Shown piece by piece: positions 19,889-29,706 of a stretch of 64,000 nt of DNA. Both the position numbers and the translations under genes were made by a program. Within the stretch, counting starts at the first letter, position 1; every line of letters starts with the position of its first letter. The stretch comes from Strobilurus pachycystidiatus (lineage: Eukaryota; Basidiomycota; Agaricomycetes; Agaricales; Physalacriaceae). The notes under the pieces were generated by a model, which searched no databases, was not told the origin of the DNA, and saw nothing but the letters and a program-made list of their open reading frames with translations. Where the stretch lies: contig JAHLMK010000021.1 in assembly GCA_019915135.1 (NCBI GenBank), positions 248,001 through 312,000 on the forward strand, written 5' to 3'.

Positions 19889-22800
19889 ATGGAGTCGTCG
19901 CAAGAATCTCCGCCCGCGCTGCCAGCTGACCAGAAGTGGTGCAGATGCACGATCCACAACTGCGCTGCTTACAGTCCGTACGGCAAAGCCATTTCCAAGC
20001 GCAGGCATTACGAACATCGTAAGGCCGCTGAGAACGCAGAATCCGGACAACCTACAACCACCAAGCGCCGACGTGCAGCCTCGCCGCATCTTATGCAGAA
20101 ACGTCCCCGTGCTTTGGAGGCCACATCCATCCAGAATGACATCGATCTCAATACAGACACCAATGCAATCCCCGACTCTGAGGTATGCTTCTGTTATCTC
20201 AAGCCCAGTACTATCCTTGAACATCTTATGTAGCCCGAGATTGATATGAACAACATTTCGAGTCCTAATGTGAGGCTCTCTGCCCACGGCAGTGATGACG
20301 GCAACGGCGACGACGACGACGACGACAGCGACGACGACGATGACAGTGATGAATCTGAATCTGATGCACCTACTTCTGGAGCAGAATCGCCTCACAATTC
20401 CGCTACTGCTGCTGCCGGTCCCGATATTGACGGGGAGACCATCCTGTCGTCAATCGAAGATATCGCCATTGCTCAGAAGTTCACCGCAGCACTACAGAAT
20501 GCTTCCTTCGATGACTATGACGCCGACTTTGTTCATAGCCTCCAGAATCCGCCAACAGAGCCTTTGACCATTGATAACCCTAATCATCGTCTATGCCTCG
20601 ATATCTTCTTGTCCGTCAGTAATGCTTCAGACGAATCATATAACTCAGTCTGTAAGGCTTTCAAGCGACGCTTTCCCGAGCTCGAGAGCGAGTTTCTCAG
20701 CTTCTACCAGATTAAACGTCTGGTTGAGCAGCTCAGTGGGATAGTTCCGCTGATGCACGACCAGTGTATCAAGTCATGCGCTGCATACACTGGGCCTTTC
20801 GGGCCTTTGCGCAATTGCCCCTACTGCTCGGAGGCGCGCTATACTACCGAAACTGGCAATATTCCTCGCCAGCAATTTCACACCATGCCAATTGGTCCCC
20901 AGTTACAGGCTAGCTATCGTAGCAAGGAGGGAGCTCTGAGTATGCGATATCGCCAGGCTTGCACCAAAGCTATCATTGACGAGCTTGCGCGTACCGGAGG
21001 TCTGAAGACATCACCGTACAAAGATTTTTTCGACGGTGCCGATTATCTTTCAGCAGTTCTGGAAGAGCGCATCAAGTCAGGCGACGCCGTTCTTATTCTC
21101 TCTATGGACGGTGCTCAGCTATATCGAAACAAGGCCTCCGATACGTGGATATACATCTGGATCATCATGGATCGGGATCCTGCTACCCGGTACAAGAAGA
21201 AGTATGTCCTTCCTGGGGGGATCATTCGAGGCCCCAATAAACCAAAGAATCTCGACAGCTTTCTCTTCCCAGGATTGCATCATCTGGCTACCATCCAGAA
21301 GTTCGGTGTCAAGATCTGGGACGCCGCATTCATTCCCAGTCCCACATGCACCAGTCATATCTTCACCTCTCATCCCTTCCTTGCACTTGTCACGACAGAT
21401 GGACCTGCACAAGCCGCTTTGAGTGGGACCGTTGGGCACCATGGGAAGTATGGTTGTCGATTCTTCTGCCCAATCACTGGCCGCCACAAGCCTGGTGGAC
21501 CACACTATTATCCCGTTCGCTTCAAGCCGGACAACTTTGACGTTGAGGGATGCTCTCATGGCGATGTTGACCTTCCTGGACTGATGAGCAACTTCACGCC
21601 TATAGTTGCACGGGAGCGATATCAACAGCGCCTCGACCATGTCATACAATCTAAAACTCAGTCTCAGTACGAGAACCGACGCCGAGAGACTGGTATTGTC
21701 AAGCCGAGTATCTTTAGTGGTCTTCCGGAGGAGCATACCATGCCGATGCCAACTCTTTTTCCCGGCGACATTATGCATCTCCCGTGTCTCAATCAGACAG
21801 ATCTCTACATTCCACTCTGGCGGGGTCTCTTCGATTACGATACCAAGACAGACTCTAGGGATAGCTGGGAATGGGCTGTTCTCACTGATGAAGTCTGGAA
21901 AAAGCACGGCCAGCTAGTTGCCGATGCGACGCAGTGGATACCAGGATCGTTCGATCGTCCTCCACGAAATCCTGCTGAGAAGATCTCCAGTGGCTATAAA
22001 GCTTGGGAATTTCTCCTCTACTTCTTTGGTCTTGGTCCGGCGTTGCTATACGGCATTCTCCCCGATGCATACTATGAGCAGTACTGTATCAACGCGAAAG
22101 CTTTTCGGATTATGATGCAAGAGGAGATTTACCTTGACGAAATCATCGAAGCTGATAGACTGTTCACCAAGGCTTCTGATCTGTTCGAGCAGCTCTATGT
22201 GCAGAGGCGGACAGATTGGGTACACTTTGTACGACAAAGTATTCACACACCGTCACATATACCTAGTGAAACGATTCGTATCGGCCCGCCACTCATATAC
22301 TCGCAATGGACCATGGAACGCACTATTGGAAACCTAGGCGAGGAAGTCAAACTACATTCGAGAGCTTTTGCCAACCTGTCCGAACGGGCACTTCGCCGAT
22401 GCCGTTTTATCGCACTTGCAGCCGCAATTCCCGACATAGACCCAGACAACGATGTCCTTCCACGAGCATCTCGAGATCTTGACGATGGCTATGTTCTTCT
22501 TCCTAAAACCGATACCACCTCCCGTCCTATCGAACCCTGTGAGGAAGCAGCCCTAACTCGATATCTCCAAACCAACGGCTTCAATGTTAGCCGATGTGGA
22601 TTAGTGACACGGTGGGGACGTCTTCGCTTACCCACTGGCCAAAATGCACGTTCAGAATGGATCAAAAAGGGTTCGGCTATGGCGAGTCTTCGCTCGTCAA
22701 AACACGTCAAAGTGAAAATGGCCAACGAAGATCGATTTGGTGAAGTAAGATTCTACACCAATCTTGTCGTAGGAAAGAATGCCGAGGAGAAGCCTGTGGC

Positions 22801-23071
22801 AGTGATCTCTCTATTTTCCCGCCCTCATCCGGTCCTGCTGGAGAAATCTTGCGGACTATACCACTCGGCTGCTCACGAAGGAGACGCCACTGTTGTTGCT
22901 GTAGATGTGAAGGACATTCAGGCAGTTGTTATGATGGCTCCGGATACACGCTACCGTGAGTATATCCAAGATGGAACAGAGATGCGTCGATGGTATCTTA
23001 TGGAGAGGCCTGGGCTGAAGCTGTATCGTACGCTTGGGTTAATTGATGACGAGGACATGCCAGCAGAGTAG
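19889..23071 (+). CDS. Tnp2-family (Plavaka-like) transposase
   Basis: Exon 1 (19889-20182) and exon 2 (20234-23071) join in phase 0 to give 1043 residues. Exon 1 encodes an N-terminal Cys/His cluster (WCRCTIHNCAAYSPYGKAIS, then RRHYEHRK), probably a DNA-binding zinc finger. An acidic run of Asp/Ser follows at the start of exon 2. Next come a CPYC pair and the RNase H-fold catalytic core: SMDGAQLYRNKASDTWIYIW with the first Asp, a conserved block that includes LPGGIIRGPNKPKNLDSF, and TTDGPAQAALSG with the probable second Asp. The third acidic residue could not be placed with confidence. The frame is open throughout, so the enzyme may be active. A 25-bp stem-loop (CCTTAG...CTAAGG, 23198-23222) lies 130 bp past the stop. 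Confidence 0.88.
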
Positions 23072-23338
23072 TTTACACACCATGTTATTTTACTTGTGAG
23101 GCCTAACCGACGAGTCTAGCAATCCGAAGGCGTGTGTTGTGCAGAAGCTCGAAGAAAAGAGGTAATGAAGAGAGTGGGGAGCGATGACGTGTTTGGACCT
23201 TAGGAAATCGGTTTTTCTAAGGTTGATGATCGTCATAGGTCTAGACCCTACCCTCATCCTCCTCCTTTCTGCCCTGCCGCAGTGTCTCTTTCCCGTTCAT
23301 CGACGTCAATTTGCGACCAGACATCTACGTTAATCAGG

Positions 23339-24204
23339 CATGGCTCAGCCGCCTTCGATGATGAGCCTTTTCATGCAGTCGGCGCCCCAGCCAGGACCTC
23401 CACAGCAGCAGATCCGAGATGGGTCTCTTGGTCAAAGATTCTCGCTCATGAGTCTACTTCCGGGTCTGCCTAATCCCAACCACGCCCTAGCTAACCAGCA
23501 GTACTACCAGATGTAGCTCAGCCAGCAGCCGCACCCGCAAGCAGTCTAGCAACGCCCAGCCAGGTCAGTCTATGGATAGCGCGGCGAGTGGATTGCAGGC
23601 AGATGGTACATCGTGCCGCCGCCACTTCCTCGCCCATCTCACGCTGTTTCGCTCTCGCAGGACAAGAGCTGGTGGCCAAGCCACATCATGCAGCAGCTAG
23701 ACATCAAGTTGGCAGCACGGCACGGCGTATCACCACGTCTCAAGCCAAGCCGTATTCTGAGCCGTAGGCGGACCCATGCAGCTGGAACCAGCATTCTTCT
23801 TACCCCGCCCGCCATCCCATCTGTCATCTCAGCCGCCGAATATGGACCTGGATCTTGGTCGCTTGAACGCTGCACTCAGGTGCGACTCGATGCCGCGTGC
23901 TTACGCTGTCCTCAGAACACCCTCCATACGCTTTGCATCAACTCGCCACCATAACCCTTGCGAGAAGTGGGCCAGCTCGACATATATCCATTGCACGCTA
24001 GAAGGCTGCTACCCGTATTTCAAGAAGAATTCGAAGGAGCTTACGGTTCGTCTCAACTGTCCTTACTCTCTATATATGCCTGATGCAAACACGTCTTCTA
24101 GAAAACCCTCAACATGCCTTGTCATCGTAGCCTTGAGCGCTCCGTGGCGGAGTCTGGACGAGACGGTCTTCCTTCCCCAATTGTTGAGGTCAGGAGTGTC
24201 GTAG
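23339..24204 (+). pseudogene. dead Gln/Pro-rich gene inside the transposon
   Basis: From an ATG at 23339 the frame reads MAQPPSMMSLFMQSAPQPG and continues Gln/Pro-rich, then meets TAG at 23515, 23548 and 23575. Each stop sits where a Gln (CAG) would fit the surrounding composition, so three C-to-T changes, all at CpA, would explain them. Later coding-like segments appear in another frame (23776-24204, with PPNMDLDLGRL and CEKWASSTYIHCTLEGC). I do not recognise the family. It could be a former cargo or accessory gene of the transposon, or a captured host gene. Confidence 0.4.
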
Positions 24205-24325
24205 GGTTGACCTTCGTCGTTCGTGATGGAAGGTAAGCCGCATTGTGCATGGCCGTTCATGCACATGAGTTGCAGTTAACGTTAATTTTAGCTGATGATA
24301 CATATACATCTCTTTGCTGCTTGTA

Positions 24326-24934
24326 TCACGTCTCGCGGCCACATTTATCACAAATACCGTATTCTATCATCTGCGCCTCGAGCTCTTCATCGTCAGAAGT
24401 CAGGACAAGATCGTTCTCCGACTTTAAGCCCATCTCCTCAACAAGTCTTGCCTTCAGAGCCTTGACGGCCTTAGCTCGGGCACGAAACAGATCCTTGCTA
24501 AGAGCATCTCTTCCTTCGGAGTCAACTGCTGGGTTTGACACGACAACATCGGTGGGTGTTGGGGTCATGGGCGTGGCGGTGTATCCGAGTTGGTTATGTC
24601 GTTGGATTGGACCGCAGAAACTCAAGCGTCCAGAGTCGGGATATGTGAGGTCTGCCGACTTTTGATACAGCTCGATGGGAGGATTGTGATATGGCAACGG
24701 TGTACGAAGGGGATCTCCGGACCTCTGCTGGGCTAATTGCGCTATCAAAGGATCCGGCTGGTCGCTGACAAGCTTGATTCGCAACAGCTGCACAAGTATG
24801 AGCATATACACCTCACACACTTCTGCAGTACGTACAAATGGACCTGGAGCGCAGGGCGTTATAACGAAGTCAAGGACTGTGCCGGGACCCAGGTTGTCAG
24901 CGGACATCGTCGTTGTAGTGTAGTGGACGGGCAT
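24326..24934 (-). CDS. transposon accessory protein, unknown function
   Basis: A minus-strand frame runs from ATG 24934 to a stop at 24326. A probable 48-nt intron (24836-24789, GTACGT...GTGCAG) keeps the frame; with it removed the protein has about 186 residues. The C-terminal third is a charged helix (DALSKDLFRARAKAVKALKA) followed by an acidic segment and CDKCGRET, half of a possible zinc site. No family is recognised. It lies tail to tail with the transposase side and head to head with the seven-exon gene (starts 24934 and 25151), so it probably shares a promoter region with that gene. Confidence 0.5.
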   Translation of the reverse strand: MPVHYTTTTMSADNLGPGTVLDFVITPCAPGPFVRTAEVCEVYMLILVQLLRIKLVSDQPDPLIAQLAQQRSGDPLRTPLPYHNPPIELYQKSADLTYPDSGRLSFCGPIQRHNQLGYTATPMTPTPTDVVVSNPAVDSEGRDALSKDLFRARAKAVKALKARLVEEMGLKSENDLVLTSDDEELEAQMIEYGICDKCGRET

Positions 24935-25150
24935 TCTTTGTATGGGGTAGTAGGCGATCAATATCACTCATATTTCACCCGCTTTATATTGCAATGTGAG
25001 AGAAGGCGAGCCTAGGAAGGACCAGCGCTTTGACAATACAAAGTGGTCCATGCTTTGACCGGTCTATATGTTGGTCACATGGGTGGACCATTGTAGGTCT
25101 TTGTTAATGTTGCTGAATATAAGTCTCTTGCTTCTTACCATCACGCTAGT

Positions 25151-27429
25151 ATGACGACTCCGCCGAGCAACCCCACCTTCCCGTCGTTTGGTGCCGACTC
25201 TAACTCATACCCGTCACGAAATTTCCCATCCTCTGGATTCAACACACCCGGCAGCGACTGTCAGACCAGCCGTGCCTTCGATACTAATGCGCTGATGGGG
25301 CTCCCGGACGACTCCCTGGACTTCGGAGCATCCTTTAATCCTGAAGCCACCCCCTCTCATGCTGCATCCATGACGGCAAGGAGCTTCGGAACATCTGCAG
25401 GTCTCGCCAGTCCATACGATTATGCATCAAATAGCGCGTTCAGATCCACGGGCGCAAACTACAATACACAGAGCCTTCGATTCGAGTTGCAGAACACTCA
25501 ACACCAATTGATTCAAGCACAATCAGAGATACAGAGACTCAAGGGAATCGAGTGCGTGTTACTGGGTCATCTTTGTTGTATTCCACTAACAAAACTTCAG
25601 AGAAGCATATCAGGCTCTCGTAACGGGTGTCGGAGGGCATCTCTCTCGTCTAGCATCTATGTCGACAGGTGCCGCGTTGACAGCAACAAATCTGGCCTCG
25701 TCAACCTCTGCAGGCCCCGTCCTCTACGATGCACCAGTCCAACTCGACGCGAAAGATCCTCGGTATGCGAAAGTACAGTTCTGGTTTCTTGCGCAGTGGA
25801 GAACCGACCGAGTCAAGAAGAACGGCAATACCACGATTAATGTGGACTCTGACGACGACTCTGACGACGACTCTGATGACGACGAGCTGAACGAAACAAC
25901 CATCGCCCTGCAGCAGAAGGTCCGTGGAAACACTCGTGCTGCCAAAGGTATCAATGTTGCGATGCGATATGTCTCGGATTTGGACGGCAACATCGTGGAC
26001 GGATTTCGCGCTACCGCAATTCGTGCTCATGCGACTGGTCTCTTCGGTAACCTCAAAGATATGGGTATTGCACCAACAACCTGGTCCTTGGCGTCTCAAT
26101 CAACGAAGAATTACTTCTTCACGTCCCTCTATGCTTCTTTTCCGGAGCTCTCCTACTGCGAGAGCAACTGGAAGGCTCAAATTCTTGCCACCAAAATCTA
26201 CTCGGGCTGGTACAAGCATCATGTCAAGGGCAAGGAACAAGCCCAGACTTCGAAGAAAAAGACCAAGCGGAAGCGCACACAGTCAGGAATAGACAATGCA
26301 GCCGCCAACAAGCGTACTCGCCCTCTAGATAGCGAAGTTTGTTCTCATTTCACTCTATTTTGTTGGTACTCACGTTGCCATAGATTCAGCTCCCTGACTC
26401 GGAGGATCGCTCGACCACTTCCTCTACCATGCCGGCAGCTCTATCTATAACGTCAACAGCTATTTCGACGCTTCCGGCGGCAATGCCAACGCTTCCAGCA
26501 GCTACGTCGATACCCCCAGCCGTACCTCCCAAAGCTATGTCAACGCCGCCAGCAACTACGGCAACACCCCTTGACGCTACATCAACACCTCCCGAAGAGA
26601 CATCAGCACCTCCCGAAGCCGAAGCTACAACGACACCTTGGGAAGGTATGCTGATGCCCTTATCGACTACAGCAACGCCTGTCGAGGCTGCAGCAATGCC
26701 CGCTGAAGCTACGTCAACAACTTCCGAACCTACGCCTTCATCCCAGGCAACAACGTCCGCGTCAACGCCCACATCAACCACATTGACGCCTCTGACACCC
26801 ACGGCGCCGACAGTTACAGCAGACGCTGAGCAAAATGCTCGGCTTGCGGAAGTTCTTGTACGTTCTTCTGCTCTGGCCTGGCTTCATGCTCATTCGGTGT
26901 CCTGTCTAGCTCAAAAACCCTTTATATGCTAATGTGCATCAGCCTAATCCCTTTCCAGATGACAATCTGATGGGCAGGACCTCTGCTACAGCTGCCACTC
27001 AAGAGAGTACGTCAGCCACAGGTCAAGAAAAGCGCAAGCGTAAACCACCGGGAGGTGTTACAGCAAGGTGGCGAGCTCTCTGTTCACGTCGATGTTAGGA
27101 AGGACTAACACTTACATCCAGAGCTCTCTGTAAGAACGATTGGGACAAGAAGAATAAGAACGGAACTTCCAAAGAGTTTAGTACGTACTGGAACAATCTT
27201 AAAGCAATCAAGCCACCGCCGGAGGAGTTGACGGTAAGCTTCCGATGTCCCCATGTTGGTTCATATCCAGCTGACTACTCGATCCACAGAAGTGGAAAGT
27301 AGCTGCACAGCAAGCAAACGACGCGAAATCACAGGTAAGGCTGCCCAATCCGCCTGAGTGGATGTCCCAGTTTGACGCAATTGACAGGCTGCTGCGCCCA
27401 CGAATGCAGGGAGCGGTGCAGGCGTCTAG
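25151..27429 (+). CDS. seven-exon transposon accessory protein
   Basis: Exons 25151-25551, 25601-26336, 26384-26857, 26943-27067, 27122-27233, 27290-27334 and 27388-27429 join with correct phases. The N-terminus is Ser/Pro-rich with a short coiled coil near residues 112-133. A folded middle part carries an acidic VDSDDDSDDDSDDDELNE patch, a conserved-looking block (FRATAIRAHATGLFGNLKDMG, then FPELSYCESNWKAQILATKI), and a basic cluster (KKKTKRKRTQ) likely to be nuclear. Exon 3 is almost all Thr/Pro/Ala/Ser repeats. A helical, charged tail ends the protein. Similar FPEL..CE.NWKA proteins are common hypothetical proteins of Agaricomycetes, in my recollection often beside such transposases. Function unknown; a DNA-binding partner is one guess. 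Confidence 0.65.
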
Positions 27430-28563
27430 AGCCACCACAGGGCGCTTGTCGGCAGCGGGCGGATGGAACGGCGGGTCGGGATATAGGCGCAAAGCCGATA
27501 TTGTACTACTAAAATACCAATGCACACGAATGGATATGAAAACCTACTTCAAATCATCTGAATGACTCTCGCTGGATGTATACATTGATCTCAATTGAGT
27601 GAGTAAGCCTAATGAATCGATGCAATCTAGTGATATCCATTGAGAATTACAACAATGGCTGCCAACGGATGTCACTCGCACAAAATTCATTGGATCGGAC
27701 GTTTGGGCCATTCGGGTCAATTCACGTATAAACAATCGATCACAATGGCTATCAATGTACGGACTTCTCACTGGGGCTCAAGCTTGAGCTCAAGTCAAAC
27801 TTAAGATTCTCTCACGATGAGATCCTGACCATGAACTCGACGTCAGAATTAGATGTGTTTCGATTGTCTAATCTCAATAAAAACTCTACGTCAATAATCT
27901 GAACTGAGCTGCTGGGGCGCGTCCTGGACTCAGTGTGGCGCAGAGGACTCGCTTGTCTGTTACTTTCAGTACCGTCACCTTCGCCTTCCCGACATCGGTG
28001 ATCGCCCATCAGTGAGTCAGTTCACCAGGGGGATGTTGACATGGCACGAAATACTCACTGTGACTTTGCCTGAGATTCAACCTGATGTTGCCAGGTGTTC
28101 TGTAGTCGCCGGGTTTCACTCGTCTTGCCTACTTGACTGGCTAGTCCTCGGCGTTGTGGTCGTCCTTGCTCAAAGTCGTAACGCTCGCTACTGTGGCTGC
28201 GGTCCTCGCCGGAAATCACTGGGGTCGTGTCCTTCGGCGTGCAGCTGCATGTGTCGCGGCTGTTTTCAATTCCCAGCAGTCGGATTCAGTGTGATTATAT
28301 CCATCGCCAAATGGATGAAACGTGCACTCACAGATTTGGTGTGCTTTCAAGCGGGCGAACCATGTCGTGTTACCCGTGTGCCATTGAGTCGGACGACGGG
28401 GCGCGTGGTGGAGAGAAAGGTCGGACTTCGAAATTTGTGAAACGCGGTGTGTTGCCTGTCTCGGCCCGATGCACTTTGCACATCAAACTGGCGCAGACAC
28501 GTTGCCGTGAATGATGGCTGACTAAGCATTGGCTCTTTTCTTCCAACCACCATTACCACCATT

Positions 28564-28611
28564 GACGACGACGACGACGCCCACGTACGCGACGACGACG
28601 ACGCCCACGTA
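28564..28611. repeat. 24-bp tandem repeat, two copies
   Basis: GACGACGACGACGCCCACGT recurs with a 24-bp period. More GACGAC and CCACGA triplets continue for another 20 bp. Confidence 0.7.
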
Positions 28612-28999
28612 ACTGACGACGACCACGACCACCTCCCTCACTACTCTGCACGTCTACATTGACGAGACGGCGACAACGCGAAGAGTCCGTCAAGAACGCG
28701 CCTACAGCTCTTCAGTAGCGCATTGCGCGCACAGGCCGGTGTCTGTCTTGGGCGGAAGATACGGTGTGGAGCGCGGCCGGGTTGAAGGCGGTGAGGGGAA
28801 ATAGGTGCGTTGTTCCCCATTCCATTCTGGTGCTGCTCCTCGACTGGTCTGCAGCTGCTATCGTGGACGCCTCCCCCCCTCTCACTTGCCCTACCATCTC
28901 ACGCTGACTGAATGACAGGTGTAGATCGTTTTTGCCTGAGTTCCGCAGACGGACGGACGGTCCGGCGCTTCGTAATCGCATCCGCCGAAACTTTAGCCT

Positions 29000-29200
29000 G
29001 GATACTCAAGAATCTCGACTCACGTTCAGCTTGCTCAAGTGAATACTATCTTAAGACTGACTTGAGTGTCCTCACTTTTCTACCCAAGATTTCCACAGAC
29101 TTGAGCTCAAAACTCACATTGATCTCAAGTCGGGCTCAAGCTGGCATCTCGAGATGTGAAACTTGAGTTTCAGTTAGATTAGATTGACTTGAGTCGTAGT
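29000..29200. repeat. subterminal TTGAG/CTCAA repeat cluster
   Basis: At least nine copies of ACTTGAG or its reverse complement CTCAAGT/GCTCAAG occur within 200 bp, just inside the right inverted repeat. Some are paired as palindromes (TTGAGCTCAA). Clusters of short motifs near the ends are where CMC-type transposases are known to bind, so this is a plausible transposase-binding array. A second cluster lies at 27590-27800; the left end is poor in the motif. Confidence 0.5.
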
Positions 29201-29290
29201 GTGTGTGTAGTAGATATATTGAAATATACATCGTTTTCACAAATTCAAAGCAGACCGAAAACATGAGATGAGTCGACGGGATTATCTTAT

Positions 29291-29309
29291 CCCGGTGTTC
29301 ACCGACAAA
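29291..29309 (-). repeat. right terminal inverted repeat
   Basis: Reverse complement of the left repeat at 18 of 19 positions. Confidence 0.8.
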
Positions 29310-29317
29310 TCTTAAGA
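29310..29317. repeat. target site duplication, right copy
   Basis: TCTTAAGA, identical to 19428-19435. Confidence 0.65.
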
Positions 29318-29380
29318 AAAGTCTGTCATCTTTTTGGCCTATCGAAGGGAAGGGCTTGAGGTCAGAGGCACACCTTGTAC

Positions 29381-29500
29381 AGAGGTAAGATCCCTGTCCA
29401 ATTGGTCGATATAGGACAGCAAAGCTCCCTTTGAACGCGTTGTCGTCTCAAATGAGGGCAAGGGCGACCTTGCCGAAGAAGTTGTGATGAACGGGGACAT
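29381..29500 (-). pseudogene. displaced 5' exon of the split LRR gene
   Basis: An ATG at 29500 opens a 40-codon segment rich in Ser/Thr and Pro, ending in a helix (GALLSYIDQLDRDLTS). It lies on the same strand as the LRR gene, just outside the right transposon end, with its 3' side facing the element. With one copy of the 8-bp target duplication retained, a 58-nt intron (29380-29323, donor GTACAA, acceptor GACAG) would join it in phase to the frame that runs into MIGTHQPKGAQEL of the LRR exon. An alternative reading gives RLFLRIVG near the junction, so the exact splice is unsure. It is now about 9.9 kb from the rest of its gene. Confidence 0.45.
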
Positions 29501-29706
29501 TGTTGAGGGCATGGTAGTTGCTGAACAAGTTGTGATGACGTATAACTCAAGTACAGCGGGTGTCAATACGCCGGCCCGTAAAGCCGAGAACCTACTGCTT
29601 CCGTTTGGTCCACACCATCCTTGATTCCTTCGAGCACAATTAGGATAGCCGACACAAATATGACAGAATGACAACAAGCAAATACAGTCCAGAATCTACG
29701 GTCTGC

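Larger units (their letters stand above)
27430..29290. other. non-coding right arm of the transposon
   Basis: About 1.9 kb without a convincing gene. It contains two clusters of TTGAG/CTCAA words (27590-27800 and 29000-29200), a 24-bp-period GAC-rich tandem repeat near 28564, and otherwise unassigned sequence with short frames lacking domains (for example 28012-28440). Confidence 0.45.
19436..29309. mobile_element. 9.87-kb CMC/Tnp2 (Plavaka-like) DNA transposon
   Basis: The element is bounded by inverted repeats ATTGTCGGTGAACACCGGG (19436-19454) and, on the other strand, TTTGTCGGTGAACACCGGG (29309-29291), 18 of 19 identical, inside an 8-bp direct repeat TCTTAAGA. It carries a spliced Tnp2-type transposase (19889-23071), a dead gene (23339-24204), a small minus-strand gene (24326-24934) and a seven-exon gene (25151-27429). 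The right 2 kb is non-coding with many TTGAG/CTCAA words. A 2-4 bp duplication is typical of plant CACTA elements and the ends do not start with CACTA, so the termini differ from that class. Confidence 0.8.

Noticed and set aside
26386..26802. 138-codon Val/Ala/Gly minus-strand frame
   Set aside because: It is the antisense of the Thr/Pro repeat exon of the accessory gene.
28012..28440. 142-codon plus-strand frame in the transposon right arm
   Set aside because: No domain, no splice support and atypical composition; probably chance.
28564..28611. possible CRISPR-like repeat
   Set aside because: Only two units, no unique spacers, and the genome is fungal; it is a simple tandem repeat.
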